Shown: positions 30,001 to 40,341 of the stretch, in pieces
Layout: the number at the start of each line of letters is the position of its first letter
Numbering within the stretch: the stretch's first letter is position 1
Assembly (NCBI GenBank): GCA_023014365.1
Contig: JAEBUN010000002.1
Location: forward strand, 558,001 to 622,000
Source of the DNA: Lepiota brunneoincarnata
Lineage: Eukaryota > Basidiomycota > Agaricomycetes > Agaricales > Agaricaceae
Reading direction: 5' to 3'
Length of the DNA: 64,000 nt
The notes under the pieces: generated by a model
Told to the model about the DNA's origin: nothing
The model's input: the letters and a program-made list of their open reading frames with translations, nothing else
Databases searched by the model: none
Position numbers and translations under genes: made by a program

Positions 30001-33000
30001 GATCTGACGAACAAAGGTCAGTCCTGACCCGACAGGAAGGAGGGTACGCCCAGTTGGCGGCTTACCGTCGTCTGAGTGAAAGGTTTAAAGTGAAACCTAT
30101 TGCGATGGTAAATTTAAAGAGTGCTGAAGACTGTTGAAGAGGACGTACGAAGAATGGAAAGAACGTTGGACGTTGGAAATTTACAAGCAGAATCCTGGCA
30201 CATTTTATACCTTTCCACCTTCCCTAAAAATCATACCAGAAGTTGTGAGGTGCGGTTCCACCCCATCCAGTGTCAAAGTGGAATTGAATGGAAAACGAAT
30301 CACAGCCCCTAGCATTCACTTCGCATTTCGAGGTCTAAGGAACATTAGTCTGACAAAAGAGGTATAGTCTGGCGCTCATATGGCGTAATGAGGGCCCAAG
30401 TTTCGTGGATTCCTCGTGGGGGTACTTCAGGGTACCTCCCTGTCTGTCAGCACTCTGTGCCCAGTTGGTTCACATACGGAGAAGAAATGAATCGTTATTG
30501 GGAGCGCTGACGCCCTTGACAAAGGGGAAAAAGAGAAAAAATAACATAAACGCTGATCAAGACGGGGATCGGAAGCCGGAGCGGCGCTAGACACAGCTGT
30601 TTCGGAAGAACTGAGTTGATCATATCCCCTGTCGTGCCTGTCGAACGTGAATCCTTGCCAAGCATTTAGGTAATCTGGGGTAAGGCGTGCCCACAATACT
30701 CCAGTATGCTCCGAACAGGGTTGGACATGCCCCCTCGTTGCTCGAAACATGGTCTATGCGTGGTTGTAGCGGCTCAAAAGCAAAAACTATGCCACCGAAG
30801 AAGCTGTAATGGAGCATTAAACGACAGACCGGTCGCTGCTAAAGGGGCCCTCAAGAAATAGAACCTAGGTCTGGACAGAAATCGAACACACCATGTGAGT
30901 CAACTCTCAGCGTGTAAATGCGCCACCGGAGGAGACTACTCTGACCACTAGAAGTAGTTTGACGGCATTCATGAAACGAATACTGGCTATGGGAACGCTA
31001 CTTAGCTCGCCATTGCTTCCTCGTGCCGCAAGGAACCCAGGGCAGTTCCGAGACAACCGAGCCTACATTTCTCCGGGCTGAAGGCACCGTCATTTGAATT
31101 GTCTTGCCTCGCCCCGCGTTCCGCATCGCACTCCACCAGACATCGTGAAATCAGCGGAGCCCGGGCACCGCCAACGACCCTGCTAGCTGTTGCGGAATGC
31201 TTTTTTTTTTATCTCCGCTCAAAGTACGAAGATGAAAGGCGAGAATGGTCTACCGGACGGTAGTAGTTGACTTGCATCCTTTATCCTTTACTAGCCACTT
31301 TCAATCCGATCGCAAGAACGATTATTCCAACGACTGGTAAATGTGAAACCAATCGATTGCTCAAATCGAGACTGCAGCGGACTGCACAGCGTGAATCATC
31401 ATTCTCAAATCCTATGCTCAACTGAATCCCGGGACGCCTCCAACTTAAACACTGCCTCTCGTCAGTCCTGCTAGAACTCAAATTCGGGTTTAGACAAGAT
31501 CGTTTACTGCCTATCGACCTATTTTCAGGAACGCCAGTTGCTTTTGGCTAAGTACACATCCATGGATCACCGCTGGTCCCTCATTACGGACTGTTTGACC
31601 GAGCAGTGCCTTGGTCAGTTCCTTCGGGAGCGCGAAGAGAAGTTGACATAATACCTACGGAGCTCGCGTGCCTCGAACATCCTTGAAGCAACGGGGGAGG
31701 CGAATACACGCATTTACTTCGCCTTAAGACCTCCTGATAAACTTGCCGCTTGAGGGCTTGTCATTTTAACTAAGATGCGACAGGCAGCGGAAGGTTCATG
31801 TCCGAAAGCGTGGTCGCTGTCGCAAACTTCTTTCAAGAAGTCGCCTTTTGTTGTGAGTCAGGTAATCAGATGCCCGAATGATATGAATCTGTTTGAATTT
31901 CCTCCTCACAGATTTACTTGTCGGAACAATTTCGAGTCCGACCACGCTGCGCTGGTCTTTTGATCACATCGATATATACGCGTAGATGTTTCGACACAAG
32001 CCTTCCAAAGCCCATCGGTTGTTTGTGGAGAAAGCACCAAATGTATGCGACTCCTCCAACTAACTGGGTGGTGCCACCTCCCAAATCCCATACATCTATT
32101 TCCTGCGTCAACTTCACATCTCAGTCATCGCCTTGTCTCTACCGCCATTTTGCTCCTGCCCGTTCTATCCCCGGGGCCTGACATAGATTTTTTGCTAGAT
32201 TTCTCCATTTTCCATCCTTTACTTCATGACAGGTTGTCCCTGGAGACGCTCAAACTAGTCGGCAATGGCCTTTCCTGGCACGTGCTCTAGGTTGATCTCT
32301 CAGCTTCAGGGATTCTCAGCTACCTACCTCGAACCAATGCACTCACTACCTTCATGACCTCCCGCCCCAAGGAGTAAACAAGATGAGAACACACCATCGG
32401 CTTTGCTTGATTCTGCAGAATGCTGGAAAATTTACGAAAGGGCAAGAAGGCTAAGCCTCAAAATCATGTCCAACGCGTATCGCTCGTGCACGGTCCAACG
32501 GTGATCATAGCGGTAATAGGGTGGTTGGCGCTCGATTCTGTATTCACAGAAAAGTGGTACACAAGCATATATTTCCCATCTCCTAATGGCAAACATCATT
32601 TCCGGAGCTACCAACGACTGCTCTAGACATATGGTTTTTTCTGTTATGTGGCGCGGTGGGGGATGTAGACGTGCGAGGGGGCCGGCCGCGGAGAGGTAGC
32701 TGACCTTGGAAAGAGAAGAACCAAGACCAGTTGTTGCGGGGTAATGTACTGTCACCAGCTGGTCTTACTAAGCTACTAACGAAGTCCCCAATTATACGCA
32801 TCGCCAATACCGTAAACACACGGTTAACTCAGCAGCAGCAGCTAAGTTCAGTTGCTATAGTCTTGGAATTGGTCATTATATTTACGAACTCAAGGTGGAG
32901 GGAGATTGAAAGGAATGAGTTTACGATCCTGAGTGATGTGGTATCTGTAATGACCCGGAGAGATTCGACGCAGAACCAGAGTCCCCTTTGGACGGCGGTG

Positions 33001-34547
33001 GTGCAATACTCAGCGATCATAATCCTCTGAGGGTGTAACAGACTCCCTGATCCTCATGACTTCGTACTTCCCTTCGTAGTCTTGCACGTAAGAATTCCCT
33101 TCGCATCTGGGGTGTCTCTGACGAAGCAATCCGGGTCATCTGGTTGGGCTCTCCCGGCTCATCGATGCAACAACTTCGACCCTTATACCACGTCAGGACA
33201 TTTTGCCTCACCCCCCCTCCCTCTCCCCAGAGTTGGTGGTAGCCGCTACTTCTAACGTGGAAGCGATATCACTTTACAATCAACCTCCCAGCGACCCTCC
33301 GATGGAACCGTCTCTCAGTAAAGCGAACACCCGGGAATATTGTTAAACCCGTTTTCCAAGTGATACTTCTGTACAAACTTTGTCATAGGGTCGCCGTCGC
33401 CACAACATGACTCCCCAGAAAAGTTGACGAGCCATGTTTTTTTTTGTGTCCATGGGATGTCTTCTACTAGGAGGGAAGACGGTGCACTGGGACAAGCACG
33501 GCGGCGGAAAGGAGATTATTATCGATGACTTCCAAGAATTAGAATCAAGTCATTCGGCGTGCAGAACCCAGGGCTCAGTTAGTGCGATCATCTATTCGTC
33601 AAGTTCAGTGCGGGCACGGTTAGGTCGGAGTTCTCGGTGACTCTACCCACACCCTTTTGATGGTGTAGTAAGCCCCCAGGAACCAGTCTAGCTAAGGGTA
33701 GGTAGGTCCTTGAGAGGATTTGAATCAAGTTCTAGATGTACCTCGCTCCAATGACTAGTCTATGCGGAGAATCAGGAACTGTCAGGGAGAGTTCCGAATG
33801 AATGCAGTCATTAATTATTTATATCCAAGCTTTTCTGAGGGTGGGTACATCATCATCGCATATGGTCAGGTATCTACACCGCAGAAACATTAGTTCCGGG
33901 GCTTTGCTTTGGTTCAGGTTCTCCGAGACTTTGTATGCCTCTCCCAGTAGTATGGCGTATGGAGTCGAAGTTCGAAGCCGGAATAACAAAGCACCCTGAA
34001 CCCTAATGCTTCGGGAAACTTCTTGTCGGCTTTTTCGGCGTGGTCCGCTATTTTCCGATGCTCTTCTCCTCTCAAGACTGACCAGGTAGTATTCCTATGT
34101 CTAAATGGTAGAACAAATAAATGGGACCTATCCAATCGGTGAAAAATACCTTGTCGAGACTGTGATCTTCGGGATGTTAGAAATCGGTCTCTCACATTCG
34201 TTTGCGGCTTCTATAAAATTGTTCGTCCGAGGTCGCTCTCGAGGGACTCAATCAGACGTTTGTTACCTCCTTCCCCTGCATGCGTCTTCATTATAGCGTG
34301 TGTATGTTAGTAAGCATCCTACCAAGGAATCGCACCTAAAAGAGCAAAAACTTAGAGATATCCCGAGCCAGCACCAGCAAAGAGTCAAAAAGTGAATGTC
34401 GGGGGTTTACTATTTCAATAATGCAACAGTTTTGTGTTTACTGGGAACTTCGCTGAAGCTTTACGGTTATGACAAATGCGGAAACTACTGATGCACAAAA
34501 AGACAAGCTGCGAAAACCTAGAATTGTCCACGACAACTGCGTTCACT
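30001..34547. other. Intergenic, partly duplicated promoter flank
   Basis: The first ~950 bases match about 35460-36500 in patches (aaggaacattag, ggattcctcg/gggttcctcg, agaatagaacct-type segments), so the duplicated unit includes long upstream flank. From about 30960 to 34450 no gene or repeat can be supported on either strand. Confidence 0.45.
30203..30215 (-). promoter_or_regulatory. Promoter TATA box of the 29-kb repeat-protein gene
   Basis: GGAAAGGTATAAAA on the minus strand, about 200 nt upstream of the ATG. The same sequence stands at about 35668-35684 upstream of the paralogue. Confidence 0.55.
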
Positions 34548-35456
34548 TCAGTATCCACCATAGCCGCCGTTGTTGTGGCCACCGTGGCCGTTGTTGTGCC
34601 CGCCGTGACCATTGTTGTGCCCACCGTGGCCGCCTTTGTTGCCGTACCCGCCGTTGTTGCCGAACCCGCCGTTGTTGCCGAATCCGCCGTTGTTGCCGAA
34701 TCCGCCGTTGTTGCCGAATCCGCCGTTGTTGCCGTTCTTGCCGTATCCGCCGTTGTTGCCGTTGTTGCCGAATCCGCCGTTGTTGCCGTATCCGCCATCG
34801 CGCTTGTCGTAGCCGTAGCCACCGTGGCCGTGTCCGTTGTTGTGGCCGCCATGTCCGTTGTTGTGACCGCCATGACCGTTGTTGTGGCCGCCGTGGCCAT
34901 TGTTGTGGCCTCCGTGGCCGCCGTTGTTCCCGTATCCTCCATCGCGCTTGTCGTAGCCGTAGCCACCGTGGCCGCCGTGTCCGTTGTTGTGACCGCCATG
35001 ACCGTTGTTGTGACCGCCATGACCGTTGTTGTGGCCGCCGTGGCCGTTGTTGTGCCCACCATGGCCATTGTTGTGGCCTTTGCCGCCGCCGTACCCATCA
35101 CGCTTGTCATAGCCGTAGCCACCGTGGCCGTGGTCATTGTCGTGTCCACCGTGACCATTGTTGTGTCCGCCATGGCCATTGTTGTGCCCACCATGACCAT
35201 TGTTGTGCCCACCATGGCCTTTGTTGTTGCCTTTGCCGCCGCCGTACCCATCACGCTTGTCATAGCCGTAGCCACCATGTCCGTGGCCGTTGTTGTGACC
35301 ATGGCCATTGTTGTGTCCGCCGCCGTGACCTTTGTTTCCGTGGCCGCCATGCCCGTAAGATGCAGCTTCAGCAGCACGCGCGAGCTCGGTGGGCGCCGCG
35401 GAAGCGAACGCGGCGCAAGTACACGCGAGAACAATCAAGGAGGTGAAGAATTTCAT
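34548..35456 (-). CDS. Secreted Gly/His/Asn-rich protein with repeated Kex2 sites (KEP-like)
   Basis: 302 residues. Signal peptide MKFFTSLIVLACTCAAFASAA, then long GHGGHNN-type heptads. Four copies of GGYGYDKRDG place a Lys-Arg site between blocks of roughly 30-60 residues; the last part turns into GGFGNN repeats. Signal peptide plus regularly spaced KR sites in a repeat protein is the layout of fungal kexin-processed repeat proteins such as Ustilago Rep1. The upstream layout matches the 29-kb paralogue: an apparent intron (GTGAGC..TTACTAG) ends just before ATCATGAAA, with a TATAAAA box near 35670. The KR position is DRH in the paralogue. Function is unknown; surface coating or peptide release is inference. 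Confidence 0.75.
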   Translation of the reverse strand: MKFFTSLIVLACTCAAFASAAPTELARAAEAASYGHGGHGNKGHGGGHNNGHGHNNGHGHGGYGYDKRDGYGGGKGNNKGHGGHNNGHGGHNNGHGGHNNGHGGHDNDHGHGGYGYDKRDGYGGGKGHNNGHGGHNNGHGGHNNGHGGHNNGHGGHNNGHGGHGGYGYDKRDGGYGNNGGHGGHNNGHGGHNNGHGGHNNGHGGHNNGHGHGGYGYDKRDGGYGNNGGFGNNGNNGGYGKNGNNGGFGNNGGFGNNGGFGNNGGFGNNGGYGNKGGHGGHNNGHGGHNNGHGGHNNGGYGGY

Positions 35457-36577
35457 GATCTAGTAACAAAAAAAAAGTTAGTGGTGATCACAGGCAGGGC
35501 GGTGTGCTTGGTCGGTGCTCACGAACGTTTGGCACGAGTGAAGCTGTATCGAACGCTGTAATGCAAAAGATTTAGCTCTAAGCAGATGGCAGAGGTTTTT
35601 GAGAAGAACGTACAAAGGCAACTAGGTAGAACGCGGTGCGCTGAAGACCTATGGACACTATCTAGCAGCTTTTATACCTTTCCAAGGCCATACAGCCTTC
35701 TAGCAAATACATCAGAGGTTGAGTGGCGCATTATTCCCTCCCACGGCTAAGTTGAGATCGAGAGGGCAAGTTATGGCCGATGGGACACCTATAACCCCAT
35801 TATCAAATTCACTTAGCGGCTCGAGGACCAAGGAACATTAGGCTGATGACAGAAGAGGCATAGCCCAGCGGTTATTTCTTGTGATAGAAGTGGACTTTGT
35901 GGGTTCCTCGCGGGGAAAATGCGCACCTCCGTGCTTCCTGTGCAGGCCGTCTGTCTAGGTCATTCTCGGCAAAGGGGGTTGTTGGGTATGCCGACGGCCT
36001 TTGGGCGAGGAGAGGAATCTAAATGAACTAGATGCTTGATGAAGGAGGGGGATTGGAAGTTATAGTGGCGTTCTGTATGATAGTTTTGGAAGACCCGCCC
36101 GTTAATATAAATGGATAATAATAGCAACCCCTCCCACTTAGAAGCAGTTCCAGATATTTTTGGAAACGAAAATGGTGTGCCTCCCCTCCTCGTGCCTGCC
36201 AAGTGCCGAATTCGCTAGGGATCGAGGCTAACATGAGGTTGAAAACACTGTCCATTGCTCCAGGCCTTGCGGAGGGGTGGAAGTGACCTCTTTTTACTCG
36301 ACCAGCCGCTCGGGCGCGGTCGTACTGGCGGCAAATTTAGGCAGCATGTCATCAAGTTAAGCCGTCGTTAAGCATAAGACATTGCGCCGTCGCCGCCAAT
36401 AGGAACTCGCAGAAAATAGAACCTATGTTTTTGATAGAAATTGAAGATGTAATAGGAGACAGCACTCAGCATGTCGAAGCGCCACAGTCCCACTAGGCAG
36501 ATCAGGAGCCTGCTGCGGCTAGAAGCTGTTTTTCGCTGTCGTATATTGGTCACGGTGATACAAACCCGGTCTATGTA
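35457..36577. other. Duplicated upstream flank
   Basis: Contains the 5'-UTR and TATA region of the preceding gene and sequence related to 30001-30960. No further gene is seen. Confidence 0.45.
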
Positions 36578-38012
36578 TTATTTCTGCTCGGTGGCAGGCG
36601 CTATTATTTCCTCGCCCCGCGGGAAGTCAAGCACGGCCTCGAGAGATCCCATCATCTTAAGATAGGAGGCAGGCGAGTTTGCGGAGCCTTTACCCCTGGC
36701 TCCAATGCACAACTTCAAGTGTGTGAGGCCAGCTTTCCTTCCCGCCTCATACTCTATGAGATATTTTATGATCGACGAGTCCTTGATGCCCAGGGTAGCT
36801 GTCAGGAGATCGCGGAAAGCTTTATCCCCACTTAAAGAACAATAATGGAAGCGAGGATGACTGTCAAGAGTCGCACGTATCAGCCCGTAAAATGTTTGTG
36901 GGCGCCCTTTGGTTAACTCTTCGGGTCGGGTGAAGTAACGGTAGGCTTTGGAGAGGAACCGAACACGAGGATGGAGTTCCATCAGCGTTGATTGTGTGGT
37001 CGGAACTGTCGTCCCTGGATGAGAGAGGTCAAGGCCAATTCGTGGTGATTTATGAATCTGGGGTATTGCCGAGGATTGATTCGTAACGCGTCTGAGGTAG
37101 AGGCATGACGTTCGAGAAGAAGATGGGAGTGGGGGGGTTAAAGCAGTCGTATCGCCTCCCCACATATTCTCCACCAACTCAGGAATACTCGGTGCCCCAC
37201 TCAATTCTAAAATTTTGTCGACGAGGAGGGAGGGCCCCGAGACGGATTTTGATTTCGAGTTGTTATTTCCAACACCATTCCCCATGGTGGAGAGACCACG
37301 TAAGCTGCGAAGGAGGATTCCTCCGCGTAAACGCCTACCCTCTTCACTTTCCTTCTGAGACTCCTGTTCCAGTATGTCAGATGTAGCAGGTGACTTTGAG
37401 GGGTGGCCAAAGTAGGGTGAAACAACGCTAGGAAGTGGGCTGCCTATAGTTAGATCCAGTCCTTTGCGGGAGCCGCCACGATAGCCAGTTAGGCTAGTCG
37501 AGCTGCGGGAGGCATCAGCTGACCGTCTTGGAGCGCGGTGAAAGTACCTGCACAGAACATTGGAGCGGAAGTCGCGCATGTTTGTCAAGCATATTGAAAA
37601 CGAAGGGAAAGAGTGCGTACCATCTACCACTGACTCTTTGCTCCTCGCTCCCATGAGTGAATGGATCCTCATGACAGCCGGCCTTCTGGAGATAAAACTC
37701 CATTTCCTGGATCTCAAAGGCCGCCTCAACGCCGGCATGAGTCACAACCAGATGGTATTCGTGTACGAGTGTTCGCGCAATCTCGTCAAAGCGTTGCGAT
37801 ATGGCAGATTCATCGTGGAGAGAGGAGAAATCGAGAAGGGCATGGAGGTTGGGTGTAACTAAGGAAGATGGACTGGGGTGGTCGCCCGCGGTCCTGTACT
37901 CGGGTTTGTACACATTTGGCTTGGCCTTCTTCCTAGTCTGCGCCGAGAGCTCCTTGGCTCCAGTGTCGCTTGGGGGGTCAATCCGCTTTCGTTTTGCAGT
38001 TTCCATTGACAT
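36578..38012 (-). CDS. Conserved fungal protein of unknown function
   Basis: Exon 1 begins MSMETAKRKRIDPPSD with a basic stretch (RKKAKPN, possible nuclear signal). It includes EIARTLVHEYHLVVTHAG, EAAFEIQEMEFYLQKAG and CHEDPFTHGSEEQ..SGRW. One intron of about 60 nt ends near 37555. Exon 2 continues YFHRAPRRSADASRSSTSLT, GYRGGSRKGLDLTIG, GGILLRSLRGLS, VSGPSLLVDKILELSGAPSI and a C-terminal part (RPQTFYGLIRATLDSHPRFH). The string around HEDPFTHGSEEQ and GGILLRS looks strongly conserved and I recall it in many basidiomycete hypothetical proteins, but I cannot name the family. The ATG at 38012 is preferred over an in-frame one at 38114. Confidence 0.7.
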
Positions 38013-38813
38013 GGCAGTTGGTGAGTGAAATAAAGTTATCATATTATGCAATTTTGAATTTGCATCTACATTCAGGGTCGTCGTTGAATACAAGGCCTGC
38101 TCGCGGCTTTTCACGGACTTTAACTAAACATTATTCCACAAATCAGTCCTTATGGGACTTGAAGCTTTGAAGGTGCGTGAGGGACCCCATTAGGCAAAGT
38201 AGAGTGCGAGACTTAATGTAAGAGAGACAAAGCCCGACATCGGCAGGTCGCATTTCCTAGGTGCCGGCCTCTCGGAGTCCATCATGGAGCGGGACTGGGA
38301 ATCACCTACGTTAGGTTCATCGCAACTGCTCAAGTGCATTTGAGTATGAATGTACATGTACTAACGGATGGACGCGTAAGCACTAGGCCTTGCTGCGCCT
38401 CTAGTCAACTTCAGTTGCCCCAACCCTACAAGCAGTAGACTGAGTGGGGCCAGGAGCAATAGAAGCTGATGCTCCCTACCAGTTTACGCTAAGGTCTCAG
38501 TGCTGCTTGTAGATAGGCTGCCCGTAAATGTGCATCCCGGTCAACTCGACAATGTTCTGTACAATGATCGAACCATAGGATGGGAGTCGGCTTGGGGGAC
38601 AAGGCCGCAGCAACGGGGATGTCTGCGGAACCTTGGATCGGGTAACGCTTAAAGCCGTTGGTGAACGAGTGAGGGTTCTTCGTAGAAGCTCAGGTTAGGG
38701 CAAGCGAGCGTAGTGCTCACTGGCCCTCCATAACTTGTTACTGTCGGTGCGGGGCCGTCCGGCGGGTATCGGTAAAACATAATCACAACAATAATTTCTA
38801 GTTGGGTACCGGC
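38013..38813. other. Intergenic
   Basis: Lies upstream of the conserved gene and downstream of the GH16 gene. No gene or structured element is seen. Confidence 0.4.
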
Positions 38814-40341
38814 TTATAAACATAGGTGAGATAGACACAAGAGCAATAGAGACACTTGTACAAGTTCGCTTCGGGGTGGACTGCGCTTAGCGCTCAAAGC
38901 CGCAGACGTAGGCAGGACGTCCACTGATGGCGTAGGTGACGCTATTACTAGCGTCGCCGATGGTAAAGATTGGGAGATAGGCGGTGCTGTCGGTGGTGTT
39001 GGATTTTGTGTTGGAGCTGGTGGCCCGGGTGGTGCTTGTCCAACGCTATAAGTGCGTATCCAAGATATTTCCCAGAACGCATTATCATATTTCGGACTTC
39101 CAGGACCGATAATGTTGTCAGCAACCTGTTGGATCCGTCAGAAACTTGGCGGATCGATAAAGATAGATTTACTCACGCAGGACATAGTCGGTGTGTGGCA
39201 CGTGCTGGCATAAATATCTGGTACACCTGCCCTGTGAAAGAAAGGTTTAAGTAAGGGCAAAGAGAAGTGATGATCGGACGCTCAGACCATGTGCCACACA
39301 ATGTGATGAGTAAAACTAGTTGTTGAGGGGTAAAAAATTGGCTGATGTTGCACGCGCGGCTAGGATACGACGCAGTGGGTGGTCCCCAGGGGGTCGTATC
39401 GATGATCGAAGACTCGGTGGCCGTTGCAATGTTTGTTGGGAGATTGGGTCTCTGTATATGGCCTGAATAAGGATCTTGGGTAAGAAAATATTCACTTACA
39501 CTCCAGAACCAGACAAAGATGCCAGCGACATCAATCTGAAGGGCCCATATCCCTCCTCCAGCTTGCGCAAGCCCAGGCCCCCAGCTATTCGGCTGCTTCT
39601 CGGCAACAAGGCAGCCCTGGGGCGTGGAACAATCGCCTTCGATTGTAGCGCCGGTCTGTCCAGGATTCCTGTCTTGAAAGCAGCCAGGCGTAGTATGGAG
39701 TGCTATCTGATTATTTTTCAACATATTGATGCCTTCGATAATGTCAATCTCTCCAGCCTGCGGCCACTCTTTGCCAGTGCCGAGAGTCCAGAAGGAGGGC
39801 CAAACCTGGTAAAGATGTCATTTGTCCACTCAAGAGACATAATCAAAATTTGACGTACGGAGCACCCATATGGAATGTGTCGAACGTCTATCATGATTAA
39901 AGTGCCAACTCCATAGGCATCTTTCGATGTGATGCGCACCTATGAGGTCAATTAATGAGCATGAGTTTTGACTTGAAGAAGAGTAGTATCCACAGAGTTC
40001 CTATACACCAACGGTCCATTTTGCACGTCGGTGACATTGTCAACTCTCAGAACGGCATTTCCAGCATCGTTAATATACGTGAGTCGAGTATTCATCGCCG
40101 TCTGTCGGTCAACGAAGGTGACATTGCCTGGATCGTCCCCTCGATGTCAGTGTGTAGATGACGCGACGCGGTTCAATAGACCCATACCCCATGTCGTATT
40201 GTCATAGAAGCTGTAATAATCCCAAGCATCAAAAAAGGTCGGTCCCGCATATCGCCGGAGAGGGACGTAGGCAGCCAAGGCGAGCAGGGGCGCACTTAGG
40301 AGTACCCAGAGTAGTAAACTGAAGGAGCGCAGTGCACCCAT
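38814..40341 (-). CDS. GH16 family glucanase, secreted, with hydrophobic C-terminal tail
   Basis: Start MGALRSFSLLLWVLLSAPLL is a signal peptide. After splicing several ~50-60-nt introns the protein reads YAGPTFFDAWDYYSFYDNTT, NVTFVDRQTAMNTRLTYIN, VRITSKDAYGVGTLIMIDV, HIPYGCSVWPSFWTLGTG, then GEIDIIEGIN with the catalytic ExDxxE intact. ALHTTPGC, WGPPTASYPSRACNISQFF and DNIIGPGSPKYDNAFWEISW follow, the pattern of basidiomycete GH16 beta-1,3(4)-glucanases of the concanavalin A-like fold. The final exon adds a Pro/Ser/Thr-rich linker and ends ELVQVSLLLLCLSHLCL, a short hydrophobic tail that could act as a GPI signal. The likely role is fungal cell-wall glucan remodelling. An upstream in-frame ATG at 40446 would bury the signal peptide. 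Confidence 0.85.

Noticed and set aside
29071..30027. 318-residue hydrophobic ORF on the plus strand opposite the His-rich gene
   Set aside because: It is the mirror of the codon repeats (CAC/GAC/GGC read backwards give Val/Ala/Ile) and stays open because the repeat has no antisense stops. The minus strand has the signal peptide, splice sites and promoter.
34469..35561. 325- and 361-residue Arg/Cys-rich and Val/Ala-rich ORFs on the plus strand
   Set aside because: Antisense shadows of the Gly/His/Asn repeats of the secreted protein.
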